From an actinobacterium SCGC AAA278-O22 (GTDB lineage Bacteria > Actinomycetota > Actinomycetes > Nanopelagicales > Nanopelagicaceae): a stretch of DNA of 64,000 nucleotides. Positions 17,554 to 26,439 of the stretch are shown here, in pieces. Both the position numbers and the translations under genes were made by a program. The stretch is from positions 5,873 through 69,872 of the forward strand of contig AQUA01000002.1 in assembly GCA_000372185.1 (NCBI GenBank), given 5' to 3'. The first letter of the stretch is position 1. Every line of letters begins with the position of its first letter. The notes beneath the pieces were generated by a model that did not search any database, was not told the DNA's origin, and was given only the letters and a program-made list of their open reading frames with translations.

Positions 17554-18552
17554 ATGAAGGTTTTAGGCAAGGCAGGAGCAATATCAACTGCCATGGCACT
17601 TTTAGGATCGCTACTTATCGCGGTTTCAACAGCCGCACCTAGTTCTGCTGCAAATTGGTGCTCCGGCGTGAGCATCAGTTACTTCAAGGGCGGAACATCA
17701 GATCCATTCTCTGACATCCTACAAAAGGGTGCTCTACAAGCAGCTGCTGATACAGGTGCTGACGTAACAATCATTTCATCTGCATGGGATTTCCCAACAA
17801 TGGTTCAGAAGTTTGCTGAAGAGGTTGCTAAGAAGCCAGATGCAATTTCCTTCATGGGCCACCCAGGGGATGCAGCAATTCTTCCTGTTATGAAGAAAGC
17901 TAAAGAAGCTGGAATTTTGGTCGATATGGCTAACGTTCCTGCACAGAAGTCAATTGATTTGATCAATGGTGGCTTTACTGGTGCAAATCTTAAGCTCATG
18001 GGTAACCTCTTGGCTGCTCGCGCTGTGAAAGACTTTGGACTTAAGAAGGGTGATGGCGCAATTGTTGTCGGAACCTTCGGAGTTCCTGGACGTTCAGATC
18101 GTGAAGATGGCACGGTGGCAACACTTGAAAAGGCCGGAGTAAAGGTAACTAAGTTGAACTTGACTCCACTTGGCGATACAAACGGAAACCCAAGTTTGGT
18201 CACAAATACATTGACTGCCTCAATCAAGAAGACTGCGAACTTGAAGTTGATTGTCTCTGCTGGACCAGTACTTGGAAATACAGAGAACTACTTTAAGGCA
18301 GCAGGCCTCAAGGCTGGTTCTGTGAAGGTCGCAGGCTTTGACTTGGGAGAGACAGTTCTAAATGGATTTGCTAACGGCTACATCCAGCTCAGTGCAGACC
18401 AAGAACCATTCAAGCAGGGCTACATGCCTATCCTTTCTCTTTGCCTACAGAAGAAGTTTGGACTATCACCTTCAAGCGTTGATACTTCTGCAGGTTTTGT
18501 AACTGTTGATAATTACAAGACAGTCGCAGCTCTTCCAAAGGGAATCAGATAG
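17554..18552 (+). CDS. Sugar ABC transporter substrate-binding protein (RbsB/type I fold)
   Basis: A 332-residue secreted binding protein that captures a sugar outside the cell and passes it to the importer downstream. A signal peptide covers about residues 1-29 (MKVLGKAGAISTAMALLG, cleavage near SSAANW). The mature part has the periplasmic-binding type I repeat (FKGGTSDPFSD, GADVTIISSAWD, KVAGFDLGETVLNG). ATG 17554 is preferred to the earlier start at 17467 because GGAG lies seven bases upstream and the signal peptide begins there. A strong terminator-like hairpin follows the stop. Confidence 0.9.
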   Translation: MKVLGKAGAISTAMALLGSLLIAVSTAAPSSAANWCSGVSISYFKGGTSDPFSDILQKGALQAAADTGADVTIISSAWDFPTMVQKFAEEVAKKPDAISFMGHPGDAAILPVMKKAKEAGILVDMANVPAQKSIDLINGGFTGANLKLMGNLLAARAVKDFGLKKGDGAIVVGTFGVPGRSDREDGTVATLEKAGVKVTKLNLTPLGDTNGNPSLVTNTLTASIKKTANLKLIVSAGPVLGNTENYFKAAGLKAGSVKVAGFDLGETVLNGFANGYIQLSADQEPFKQGYMPILSLCLQKKFGLSPSSVDTSAGFVTVDNYKTVAALPKGIR

Positions 18553-18564
18553 CGGGATAAAAGG

Positions 18565-18604
18565 AGTCGACCAGGTGCAGTTCACTGCGCCTGGTCGACT
18601 TTTA
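18565..18604 (+). terminator. Hairpin terminator/attenuator after binding-protein gene
   Basis: AGTCGACCAGG (18565-18575) pairs with CCTGGTCGACT (18590-18600), followed by TTTATTT. This 11-bp GC-rich stem would limit read-through from the binding-protein gene into the ATPase gene. Confidence 0.85.
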
Positions 18605-18616
18605 TTTCAATAGTTA

Positions 18617-18645
18617 TTGATAAGAATTATTCAAAAACTTATACT
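18617..18645 (+). promoter_or_regulatory. Internal promoter for ATPase-permease-catabolic genes
   Basis: TTGATA (18617-18622) and TATACT (18640-18645) are 17 bases apart, close to the vegetative consensus and placed after the terminator. Genes from 18676 onward probably form a second transcript. Confidence 0.65.
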
Positions 18646-18675
18646 TAAATCATTTCTGAGAGGTAAATCTAGATA

Positions 18676-19443
18676 ATGAATCAGAGCGCAGATACGCCGA
18701 TAGTTTCTCTTCACAATGTGAGCAAGTCCTTTGGACGCGTGTTTGCACTCGAGGGGATCAATCTAGATTTCTATCCAGGGCAGATTGTCTCCCTCGTAGG
18801 AGATAACGGAGCTGGCAAATCAACTCTTACCAAAATCATCTCCGGCACCGAAGACCCCGATAGTGGTGGCGAAATAATTATTGACAACGAAAAAGTTGGA
18901 AAGTGGAGTGCTGCAAGAGCTCGAAATAGAGGAATCGAAACGGTTCACCAAAACCGTGCGCTTTCGGAGCAGCAATCAATTTACGCAAATGTTTTTTTAG
19001 GTCGAGAAAAAACTAATCGCTTTGGATTTGTCTCAAGAAAAGCTGAGATTGCTGAGACCGAAGCTTTGATGCGAAAAATCGGATATACATCCAAGGTATG
19101 GAACCCGACTTCCACGGTGAATAAGCTTTCAGGAGGCGAGCGACAGGGAGTTGCAATTTCACGTGCAATTCTTTTTGAGAGCCGATTAGTAATGCTCGAT
19201 GAACCAACTACGGCGATGGCACTATCTGAGGCAGCTGAAGTAATTGAGTTTATCCGTGATTTAAAAAAAGCTGGTAAATCCGTTATTTTTATCAGCCATA
19301 ACCCTTGGGATGCTCACATGGTTGCTGATCGATTTGTAATTCTAGAGCGAGGAAAAGTTGTTTACGACGCCCCTAAAGGGGATATGTCTGCAGATGATTT
19401 CATCGCTTTACTCCACAAATTTGCAAAGAAAGATCAATTATGA
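18676..19443 (+). CDS. Sugar ABC transporter ATP-binding protein (single ABC domain)
   Basis: A 255-residue ATPase for the importer. Walker A is GDNGAGKST, the signature is LSGGERQG, Walker B is LVMLDEPTTAMA and the switch histidine is in FISHN. It has one nucleotide-binding domain, unlike the fused two-domain RbsA at 27582, so it should act as a homodimer as in FrcA-type fructose importers. It overlaps the permease gene by four bases. Confidence 0.92.
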   Translation: MNQSADTPIVSLHNVSKSFGRVFALEGINLDFYPGQIVSLVGDNGAGKSTLTKIISGTEDPDSGGEIIIDNEKVGKWSAARARNRGIETVHQNRALSEQQSIYANVFLGREKTNRFGFVSRKAEIAETEALMRKIGYTSKVWNPTSTVNKLSGGERQGVAISRAILFESRLVMLDEPTTAMALSEAAEVIEFIRDLKKAGKSVIFISHNPWDAHMVADRFVILERGKVVYDAPKGDMSADDFIALLHKFAKKDQL

Positions 19444-20432
19444 GCACCGAAGTAGCAAAAACCAAGAAGATCAAAGAGTTAATTCCAGAGGTATACCGTC
19501 CGGTTTTTGGAGCGGCGATATTTTTTGTATTGATGATGGTCGCGTTTATTGTTTCTGCACCAGAAGTCTTTCTAACGGTCGGAATTTACACCGCGATTTT
19601 TCTGTCTCTTCCTCTTTTTACAATTGTTGGACTGAGTCTTGTCTATATAACAGCTGCAGGAGAGATTGATCTGTCTTTTCCATCGATTATTGCTATAAGT
19701 GCCCTGGCTTTTACTTGGACGCTACAACAGACGGGAATGAATTTTGGCCTCGCTATTCCTGCTTCGCTCCTGACTGGTTGTGCTTGCGGTTGGGTCAATG
19801 GCTTACTTGTGACTCGCTTAGGACTCTCCTCGCTGATCACAACATTAGGTATGAACTTCGCACTAGTTGGGCTGACCAACATTCTCAATAACGGTGTTGT
19901 GCGAGGTCTGACCGACATCAATGACTCCAAAATCAGGGCAATTCTGGTTGGATCTTGGGGACCGATGCCAGCTCAGATGTTCTGGAGTACAGGAATCGCG
20001 ATCATCCTCGGTTTGATCTTTCACAGACACCGTTTTGGAATTCATGTGAAGGTAGCGGGAGACAATCCTGAAGCTGGACGCGCCATGGGAGTCAATATTG
20101 AACGAACGAAAACTTTGGTATTCATACTCATTGGACTTTGCTCATCACTAACTGGGATTTTTGCAGTGCTGTTGAACAGTACTTTTTTCCCAACGATGGG
20201 TGACGGTTACCTACTCCCAACTTTGGCCGCAGTTTTCGTCGGAGGCACACCTGTAACCGGTGGTAAGGGCACAATCGGAGGTCTAGTGATTGGCGCCGCA
20301 ACTGTTGTCTTTATTCAAACTGGAGTTGTTGCTGCGGGACTAGACGGCTACTGGACATCCTTCGGATTCGGATTAGTAATTGTCTTTTCGTTGATTGGGC
20401 ATCGTAGGTTCTCTGGAAAATTGACTCGCTAG
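19440..20432 (+). CDS. Sugar ABC transporter permease (RbsC/FrcC type)
   Basis: A 330-residue membrane protein with eight to ten hydrophobic helices. Family signatures are visible: AAGEIDLSFPSI near residue 65, GWVNGLLVTRLGLSSLITTLG, GDNPEAGRAMGVNIERTK (contact loop to the ATPase) and VFVGGTPVTGGKG. It forms the channel for the sugar bound by the protein at 17554. Confidence 0.92.
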   Translation: MSTEVAKTKKIKELIPEVYRPVFGAAIFFVLMMVAFIVSAPEVFLTVGIYTAIFLSLPLFTIVGLSLVYITAAGEIDLSFPSIIAISALAFTWTLQQTGMNFGLAIPASLLTGCACGWVNGLLVTRLGLSSLITTLGMNFALVGLTNILNNGVVRGLTDINDSKIRAILVGSWGPMPAQMFWSTGIAIILGLIFHRHRFGIHVKVAGDNPEAGRAMGVNIERTKTLVFILIGLCSSLTGIFAVLLNSTFFPTMGDGYLLPTLAAVFVGGTPVTGGKGTIGGLVIGAATVVFIQTGVVAAGLDGYWTSFGFGLVIVFSLIGHRRFSGKLTR

Positions 20433-20434
20433 AA

Positions 20435-22672
20435 ATGAGCAAACTTACTCTCTCTCATCCGGAATCTGATCATAAATTAATTTTGGATGAAGAAACCGGA
20501 CTGATTAGGGAGATAGTTTTTTCTAGTAACACAATTTCTCGTGCGGCAACTGTGAAAACTTCAATCAAACTCCAAATTGATGGATCTGAACGCAGAGCTC
20601 CTACAGGAGGCCTTGAATATTTCGATACAACTGAAATTATCGAATCTAATGCGACTTCAGCGCCTGAGCAGGCAGTCACAAACGACGGTATTGAATGGCG
20701 AGTGCGCGCGAACATAGGGGGCGTATTGGCTGAATATCGATATGGACTAAACCGAAAAGGTCCTGGTTGTACTGCATCTATAATTTTTTTTGGCAATCAA
20801 AATGTATTAGTTCGCAATTATTCACTATCAATGTCGGTGCAGCTTCCGAAAGATTCATGGAAAATTCAAATTCCAGGAAATGGACTTCGTAATTTTGTAC
20901 CTATTCAAAGCGTTACATCAGGTGTTGGCGTAAGCCCCATAGGAGGTTTGCGAGGATCTTCAGGTCTCATCCTCGCGGCTTCCGAGTCTCATGGTTGTGT
21001 TGCCATCTGGCCCGATAATTTCATCGAAATCCCTTTAGTGGAATTTAAGGGCAACGGTGCTGACAATTTTACTGTAGCAATCGATTCCAATTTTGGATCA
21101 GATTTAAACGTAATCAAATCGGTTGAACTGCCGATTTTCTCAGCTGATCTGTCCGTAAGGAACTGGGATGAATTTCCTGAAATTTTTGATGGGTGGCTTA
21201 GAGCTAAATCAATTACATCACCAAACAATCCGCCCGCTTGGATAAATAGTTCGATGATTTATGAAGCGCAGATTGGTTTCTCAGTCTTCAATGAGAAATT
21301 TAAGTACAGTCCATATCCCGAGGCAAGTGATCTAATCGCAGATCTTGATCGAGTTAAGTCGATGGGTTTTAACTGTATTCAATTGATGCCGCGACAACCA
21401 TACCCCAGTTACAACATTCATGATTATTGGGATATTGATACGTCATATGGACCAAAAGAAATGATGATTGATTTAGTAAAGCAATGTCATTCAAGAGGTA
21501 TTAAAATTATCCTGGACATTTTGTTACATGGGGTTCTTGATAAAGAAATCATAAAAAGGGCTGCAGACGGCGTTCGAAATGGTCCGTATGCACATTTGGT
21601 TACTGCAGACACCGCAGATAGTTTTGCTGCGGATGTGAACGACTGGGATAACTATTTAATTGCGTGGTCGAGACACATCCTGGATTTCGAGAAATATTGG
21701 TACGAAGGTAGCCCAGCAATTTCTAGTCTGGTTGCAGAGCATCCAGATTGGTTCTATAGAGATTCAGCTAATAATGTTCAAGGCGTCTACACGAAGGCTT
21801 TTGATGCAAGTAACCGTGATTGGCAGAACTACTTCATCGATGCATGTCGATTCTTGATGACCGAATTGGATATTGATGGATTTAGATTCGATGCTCCTTC
21901 ATATAACGATTTCCCAAACTGGTCAGTTTGGTCACGTGGTCGCGCTGGAGCTTCAGCACTGGGTTGTCTTGGTCTTTTTGAACGACTTCGGCCCGTAATG
22001 AAGTCAATAAAGAGCGATTCCTTGCTCTACACAGAGCCTTCGGGGCACGCATTCAGACAGTCCATGGATCTCAATTACAACTATGACGAACAGTGGCTAG
22101 TAACTGCAATTTGTGATTCTAACGCTCGTAGTCCGTGGGGAATTTCGAACGCCAAAGATTTAGCTGGCTGGTTTGAATCGCGAAATCTGATGCTTCCACG
22201 TGGGTCCATAACGGCTCATCACATCGATTCGCATGACACTTTCTGGTGGCCATCATGGGGCAAGAAATGGCGCAGAGAACAATTCACAATGCCTCAAGTT
22301 AAATTGCTGACTTTAGTATTTGCTACCTTACCTGGACCTTTCATGATGTTCAGTGGTGGTGAAATAGGAATTGAATCACTTTTGCCGAAGATTTCGTCTA
22401 CCAAACAACTATTCTTAAATGGTGAAGATGGAATCTCCTGGTGGACACAGGACTGGATCCCGGACGATGTATTCGTACAGTCAAGAACTATTGCAGGGAA
22501 GAATATAATTGTGGCTGCAAACTTCAGTAACAAGATTCAAAATATTAATGATTTACGAATGGGCAAAATAGCTTCTGTGCTTGTCGAGGCAGGTGAGCAT
22601 TGCCAGTATTCGGAGGGCAAACTCACTTTACCTGCACTTTCTGGAGTGATCCTCTCGGTGGAGAGAAATTAA
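20435..22672 (+). CDS. GH13-like alpha-amylase-family glycoside hydrolase, cytoplasmic
   Basis: A 745-residue protein without a signal peptide. About 265 N-terminal residues look like a beta-rich accessory domain. The (beta/alpha)8 barrel follows with GH13 conserved regions in order: DILLHG (region I; the usual NH is missing), DGFRFDAPS (nucleophile Asp and Arg), YTEPSG (acid/base Glu) and HHIDSHDT (transition-state Asp). A short C-terminal beta domain ends the protein. It starts three bases after the permease, so it probably hydrolyses or rearranges an imported oligosaccharide inside the cell. The linkage is unknown. Confidence 0.8.
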   Translation: MSKLTLSHPESDHKLILDEETGLIREIVFSSNTISRAATVKTSIKLQIDGSERRAPTGGLEYFDTTEIIESNATSAPEQAVTNDGIEWRVRANIGGVLAEYRYGLNRKGPGCTASIIFFGNQNVLVRNYSLSMSVQLPKDSWKIQIPGNGLRNFVPIQSVTSGVGVSPIGGLRGSSGLILAASESHGCVAIWPDNFIEIPLVEFKGNGADNFTVAIDSNFGSDLNVIKSVELPIFSADLSVRNWDEFPEIFDGWLRAKSITSPNNPPAWINSSMIYEAQIGFSVFNEKFKYSPYPEASDLIADLDRVKSMGFNCIQLMPRQPYPSYNIHDYWDIDTSYGPKEMMIDLVKQCHSRGIKIILDILLHGVLDKEIIKRAADGVRNGPYAHLVTADTADSFAADVNDWDNYLIAWSRHILDFEKYWYEGSPAISSLVAEHPDWFYRDSANNVQGVYTKAFDASNRDWQNYFIDACRFLMTELDIDGFRFDAPSYNDFPNWSVWSRGRAGASALGCLGLFERLRPVMKSIKSDSLLYTEPSGHAFRQSMDLNYNYDEQWLVTAICDSNARSPWGISNAKDLAGWFESRNLMLPRGSITAHHIDSHDTFWWPSWGKKWRREQFTMPQVKLLTLVFATLPGPFMMFSGGEIGIESLLPKISSTKQLFLNGEDGISWWTQDWIPDDVFVQSRTIAGKNIIVAANFSNKIQNINDLRMGKIASVLVEAGEHCQYSEGKLTLPALSGVILSVERN

Positions 22673-22674
22673 TT

Positions 22675-23388
22675 ATGAATACCGTAGTCGTTACAGGATC
22701 TGCTGGAGGAATGGGCGGAGCGGTTGCCGAACTATTCCAATCTAAAGGATTCACTGTGATTGGATTAGATTTAAAGCCTTCAAAGAGCGTGGATTTTTCA
22801 TTTGTTGGTCATGTGTATGATGAAAAAGTCTGGGAAGAAATATCGGAATGTATTAAGACAAATAAACTGGAACTATCTTCACTCGTTAATATCGCCGGCA
22901 GGAACTATTTTGATGAAATTGAAGAGGCTCGCTTGGATCAATGGCGAGATATGTTTGATGTCAATGTTTTAGGCATGGTTATGGGTATTAAACACATGAC
23001 TCAGTTCCTAAAAAAGACGCCTAATGCCACAATCGTGAATATGAGCTCGATATCAGCCCACATTGGCTCTATTGGATATGCCGCTTATGTAGCCACGAAA
23101 GGTGCAGTTGATTCATTAACAAAATCACTTGCTCTAGAGCTCGCTCCCCACATAAGAGTAAATGCAGTCGCACCAGGATGGATTGAAACTCCATTTACTG
23201 TTGAAGGATTGAATTTGGCTGATGATCCTGTGGCGTATAGAAAGAATGTGGAAGCCATGCATGCAATGAACCGTGTGGGGACAGTGGCTGAAATTGCTTC
23301 AGTTATCTATTTCTTGACGTCAGATGCATCATCTTTTGTTACGGGTTCAATACTTACCGCCGATGGCGGCTATCTTATAAAGAATTAA
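22675..23388 (+). CDS. Short-chain dehydrogenase/reductase
   Basis: A 237-residue classical SDR: TGSAGGMGG cofactor loop, VNIAGRNYF, catalytic SSISAH and YAAYVATKGA, and APGWIETPFT. The start ATG 22675 follows GGAGAG by about eight bases; the longer frame from 22600 overlaps the hydrolase gene and adds no domain. Within this operon it probably performs the first oxidation of the released sugar, possibly on a different intermediate from the SDR of the minus arm. Confidence 0.86.
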   Translation: MNTVVVTGSAGGMGGAVAELFQSKGFTVIGLDLKPSKSVDFSFVGHVYDEKVWEEISECIKTNKLELSSLVNIAGRNYFDEIEEARLDQWRDMFDVNVLGMVMGIKHMTQFLKKTPNATIVNMSSISAHIGSIGYAAYVATKGAVDSLTKSLALELAPHIRVNAVAPGWIETPFTVEGLNLADDPVAYRKNVEAMHAMNRVGTVAEIASVIYFLTSDASSFVTGSILTADGGYLIKN

Positions 23389-23389
23389 A

Positions 23390-24031
23390 ATGACTAACTA
23401 TTTAGATTTTGGACTAATTCCAGTTTTAGTCATAGATAAACCATCGTGTGCTAAAGGTGTTGGAGAAGCACTTTTAGCTGCGGGACTTCCAGTTGTGGAA
23501 ATAACTTTGCGGACTGAATCTAGCTGGGAGTCTTATCAGCACCTTAGGAAAATACCTGGGCTGTGTGTTGGAGTTGGCTCAATTACTTCAGTAGCAGAAA
23601 TGAAGAAAACCATAGAATTAGGCGCAGACTTTGCTGTATCTCCGGGACTCTTACCCGAAATTGCGGAATTCGCCATAAATGCGAAACTCCCTTATCACCC
23701 TGGAGTAGCCACACCTTCTGAAATAACACGCGGCTTATCCCTTGGGCTGAAAGTGCTGAAGTTTTTCCCTGCAGAGTCACTCGGCGGAATAAAAACTTTG
23801 AATTCTATGTCTGCGCCATTTAAGGATCTTCGCTTGATTCCAACAGGTGGAATAGATCTTAAATTACTCCCTGACTACTTACAATCAAAAAAAGTGGCTG
23901 CAGTAGGTGGTAGTTGGATGGTCCCTCAAGGACTGGTAGATCAAGGAGAGTACGAGAAAATTAATCAATTAACTCTTCAGGCGGTAGCGACAGTGCGCCA
24001 GATTAAGGAAGCACAAGATGCTAAAAATTAA
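23390..24031 (+). CDS. 2-keto-3-deoxy-phosphogluconate/4-hydroxy-2-oxoglutarate aldolase family
   Basis: A 213-residue class I aldolase that splits a 2-keto-3-deoxy-phospho-sugar acid into pyruvate and an aldehyde phosphate. Visible active-site elements are VVEITLRT (Glu), GVGSITS, YHPGVATPSE, KFFPAES (Schiff-base lysine) and IPTGGI. It lies one base after the SDR stop and its 3' end overlaps the kinase start by 14 bases, so the genes are tightly coupled. Confidence 0.93.
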   Translation: MTNYLDFGLIPVLVIDKPSCAKGVGEALLAAGLPVVEITLRTESSWESYQHLRKIPGLCVGVGSITSVAEMKKTIELGADFAVSPGLLPEIAEFAINAKLPYHPGVATPSEITRGLSLGLKVLKFFPAESLGGIKTLNSMSAPFKDLRLIPTGGIDLKLLPDYLQSKKVAAVGGSWMVPQGLVDQGEYEKINQLTLQAVATVRQIKEAQDAKN

Positions 24032-25115
24032 AGAATCGGCAAAAACCAAAATTGATGAACTTTCATTAGGTGAAGTCATGCTCCGCCTTGATCCTGGGCC
24101 AGGACGTGTTCGTAGTACGCGCTCTTTTGACGTCTGGGAGGGCGGTGGAGAGTACAACGTGGCACGCGGATTGAGAAAATGTTTTGGGTTGCGCACTGCC
24201 GTGGTTACAAAACTTGCCGATAATGAAGTCGGAAAACTTGTTGAAGATTTGATTTTACAAGGTGGAGTGTCGACAGAATTCCTAAGTTGGTCTCCCTTTG
24301 ATGGAGTAGGGCGAGAAGTCCGTAATGGTCTCAACTTTACTGAGCGTGGCTTTGGGGCTCGAGGAGCTCTTGGAGTTTCTGACCGTGGTCATACTGCGAT
24401 CTCGCAAATCCAACCTGGAGAAGTTAATTGGGAATACATATTTGGCGAATGCGGTGTGCGTTGGTTTCACACTGGAGGTATTTTCGCCTCTCTTTCGGAG
24501 AGCACCGCAGATGTCGCTGCAGAGGCAATGGCAGCGGCAAAAAAACACGGGACGATAGTCTCTTACGATTTGAATTACCGTCCAAGTTTGTGGAAATCGA
24601 TTGGCGGTGAATCGAAAGCTCAAGAAGTGAATCGTAAATTGATGTCTCAGGTTGATTTTGTTTTTGGTAACGAAGAAGATTTTGATGCAGCGCTAAGTAT
24701 AAGAGTAAAGAGCGATGCAAAAAATTACCAAAAACTAGATACAGATATCTATCTAGAAATGATGCAAAATGTCAATAAGGAATTTCCAAATATTGTTGCG
24801 GTAGCTACAAGTCTTCGAACGGTCAAAAGCGCCAGCGTAAATGATTGGAATGCTCTCTTATGGTTACAAGGCCAAGGAACCTTTATTGGAAATGAAATGC
24901 AGAATTTAGAAATTTTTGATCGTGTAGGCGGTGGCGATAGCTTTGCCTCAGGATTAATCTATGGATTCCTCTCAGGCCGAACTCCACAAGAGTCGCTTCA
25001 ATTAGGAATTGCACATGGCGCACTTGCGATGACAACTCCAGGCGATACATCTATGGTGTCACTTGCTGAAGTACAAAAATTGGCTGCAGGTGGCAATGCA
25101 CGTGTTGAGCGTTGA
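24018..25115 (+). CDS. PfkB-family sugar/sugar-acid kinase (2-keto-3-deoxygluconate kinase-like)
   Basis: A 365-residue ribokinase-fold kinase that would phosphorylate the 2-keto-3-deoxy acid before aldolase cleavage. It shows GEVMLRLDPGPGR near the N-terminus, GGGEYNVARGL (substrate loop), a central NEEDF motif and the PfkB signature RVGGGDSFASG with catalytic Asp. It is last in the plus arm. Substrate assignment rests on the adjacent aldolase and the dehydratase of the opposite arm. Confidence 0.87.
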   Translation: MLKIKESAKTKIDELSLGEVMLRLDPGPGRVRSTRSFDVWEGGGEYNVARGLRKCFGLRTAVVTKLADNEVGKLVEDLILQGGVSTEFLSWSPFDGVGREVRNGLNFTERGFGARGALGVSDRGHTAISQIQPGEVNWEYIFGECGVRWFHTGGIFASLSESTADVAAEAMAAAKKHGTIVSYDLNYRPSLWKSIGGESKAQEVNRKLMSQVDFVFGNEEDFDAALSIRVKSDAKNYQKLDTDIYLEMMQNVNKEFPNIVAVATSLRTVKSASVNDWNALLWLQGQGTFIGNEMQNLEIFDRVGGGDSFASGLIYGFLSGRTPQESLQLGIAHGALAMTTPGDTSMVSLAEVQKLAAGGNARVER

Positions 25116-25117
25116 AA

Positions 25118-25159
25118 GATTCCAGCCTTACTAGTCAGCGTAAATTCACCTCTGGAATC
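25118..25159 (+). terminator. Possible terminator after PfkB kinase gene
   Basis: GATTCCAG (25118-25125) pairs perfectly with CTGGAATC (25152-25159) with TTAC/GTAA possibly pairing inside the loop. It lies two bases after the operon's last stop codon. There is no U-tract, so the role is uncertain. Confidence 0.4.
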
Positions 25160-25217
25160 CGTGTAATTGAGAGTTAGGCGGTAGGACTTTAAAGCCTGTA
25201 AACTCCTTCCAGTACTT

Positions 25218-25306
25218 GGAGACGTCGCATAGCCCGGTCGAGTGCGCCTCACTGCTAACGAGGTAAGGTGTAAAAGCCTTCGAGAGTTCAAATCTCTCCG
25301 TCTCCG
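25218..25306 (+). tRNA. tRNA-Ser(GCU)
   Basis: GGAGACG pairs with CGTCTCC to form the acceptor stem. The anticodon arm CCTCACTGCTAACGAGG carries GCT, a long variable arm marks it as class II, and the T-loop is GTTCAAATC. CCA is encoded directly after the discriminator G (25307-25309), unlike the tRNA-Ser(UGA) gene. Confidence 0.95.
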
Positions 25307-25319
25307 CCAGTTTTACTAA

Positions 25320-26342
25320 TTATTGCTTGGCATTAACTAAAAGCCACTTTGCTGTTTCGACATCGGTCGCAAGGGTATTAATCCAACCGCCTCTGAGCGC
25401 GGCCCGTATTGCCTGATATTTGCTAGAGCCTCCTGCAACGCCGATTCGAGTATCTGCCTGCTTGAGTTGTTTCAAAGTAATACCGATAACGCGGTCGTCG
25501 AGCTTGGTCGTCACGGGTTTACCATCTTTATCGATGAAACGTAGATTTACCTGACCAACGGCTCCTGCTTTCTTGGCGAGATCAAATTCCTTCGAGGTAA
25601 AGAAATTATCTCCACCAGTAAGAGGGGGTACGATCTCGCATGTACCAATACCGACCAGCGCCAGCTCAACTCGCTCGAGCAGACGAAAGGCGTCCTGTAC
25701 GTGAAAATCATTTTTTAGAAGAACATCGCGGATCTCTTTGCTCGGTACCACACCTGGAACTCGCAGAAACATTGGTTCCGCGCCAACAATTTCAGCAAAC
25801 TGTTGGGTTGTGAGGGCTGCTTCATGTTGGGCAGCCGGATCGCCTACGTCACCCAGCATCTCGACAACATATTTAGCATCTGAGTTTTTCGTGTTCTTCA
25901 AAGCCTCAACCGTTGCGCGGAGAGAACGGGACCAGGAAGTAAAGCCGACAACATTGGCGTGGATTCCCACCGTAGCGAGTCTGATTGCAAGCAGCTGGCC
26001 GAGATCATGCACGAGCTCGCTCTCGCTCTTTACCTCGGGCACGTCAAAGACGTGAACCTCTTTCATGTCATAGGCTTCCTCAAGCCCACTCTCTAGCTCG
26101 GTAAAAAGACCTTCGGGTAGATTGATTTGTGTACGCACAATTCCTGTGGACTTTGCTTGCTCGAGCAGGCGTGAGACCCCAGATTGTGAGAGTTTAAAAC
26201 GCCTGGCTATTTCTCCTTGGCTCAAATTCCGCACGTGATACATCCAAGCAACCTTGGCAACGAGGCGATCTAGGTCTAAATCCGCACTTGTGAGCGAACG
26301 GGCTATTGCGTCAGAATTATTCGCCTTGCTAGCCTTTGCCAT
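25320..26342 (-). CDS. SorC/DeoR-family sugar-responsive transcriptional regulator
   Basis: A 340-residue regulator. Residues 25-85 carry the helix-turn-helix (VRNLSQGEIARRFKLSQSGVSRLL). Residues 90-340 are the phosphosugar-binding SorC domain (GTCEIVPPLTGGDNFFT, GVAGGSSKYQAIRAALRGG). Family members such as EryD, SorC and DeoR bind a phosphorylated catabolic intermediate as inducer. It diverges from the transporter-catabolic operon and probably represses it through the palindrome at 26440-26474. Confidence 0.9.
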   Translation of the reverse strand: MAKASKANNSDAIARSLTSADLDLDRLVAKVAWMYHVRNLSQGEIARRFKLSQSGVSRLLEQAKSTGIVRTQINLPEGLFTELESGLEEAYDMKEVHVFDVPEVKSESELVHDLGQLLAIRLATVGIHANVVGFTSWSRSLRATVEALKNTKNSDAKYVVEMLGDVGDPAAQHEAALTTQQFAEIVGAEPMFLRVPGVVPSKEIRDVLLKNDFHVQDAFRLLERVELALVGIGTCEIVPPLTGGDNFFTSKEFDLAKKAGAVGQVNLRFIDKDGKPVTTKLDDRVIGITLKQLKQADTRIGVAGGSSKYQAIRAALRGGWINTLATDVETAKWLLVNAKQ

Positions 26343-26366
26343 TGTTCGAAGACCCCCCTAAAGGCT

Positions 26367-26392
26367 GGTTTATAACAATTTAGTTACAAACC
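26367..26392. promoter_or_regulatory. Imperfect palindrome near SorC-type regulator start
   Basis: GGTTTATAAC and GTTACAAACC are inverted repeats with one mismatch around a six-base spacer. They lie 25 bases upstream of the regulator's ATG on its own strand, suggesting an autoregulatory operator; this is inferred from position only. Confidence 0.45.
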
Positions 26393-26402
26393 ACAAAACT
26401 CG

Positions 26403-26431
26403 TTGACATGAACCATATCAGGATTTAACGT
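26403..26431 (+). promoter_or_regulatory. Promoter of polyol/Aco-like operon
   Basis: TTGACA (26403-26408) and TAACGT (26426-26431) are exactly 17 bases apart. Transcription would start near 26438, directly in front of the 26440 palindrome. Confidence 0.72.
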
Positions 26432-26439
26432 ACCTCTGC

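Noticed and set aside
18608-18633. Second copy of the SorC operator before the ATPase gene at 18676
   Set aside because: The half-sites match 10 of 12 bases each, but the spacer is three rather than nine bases and the sequence doubles as an AT-rich promoter -35 region.
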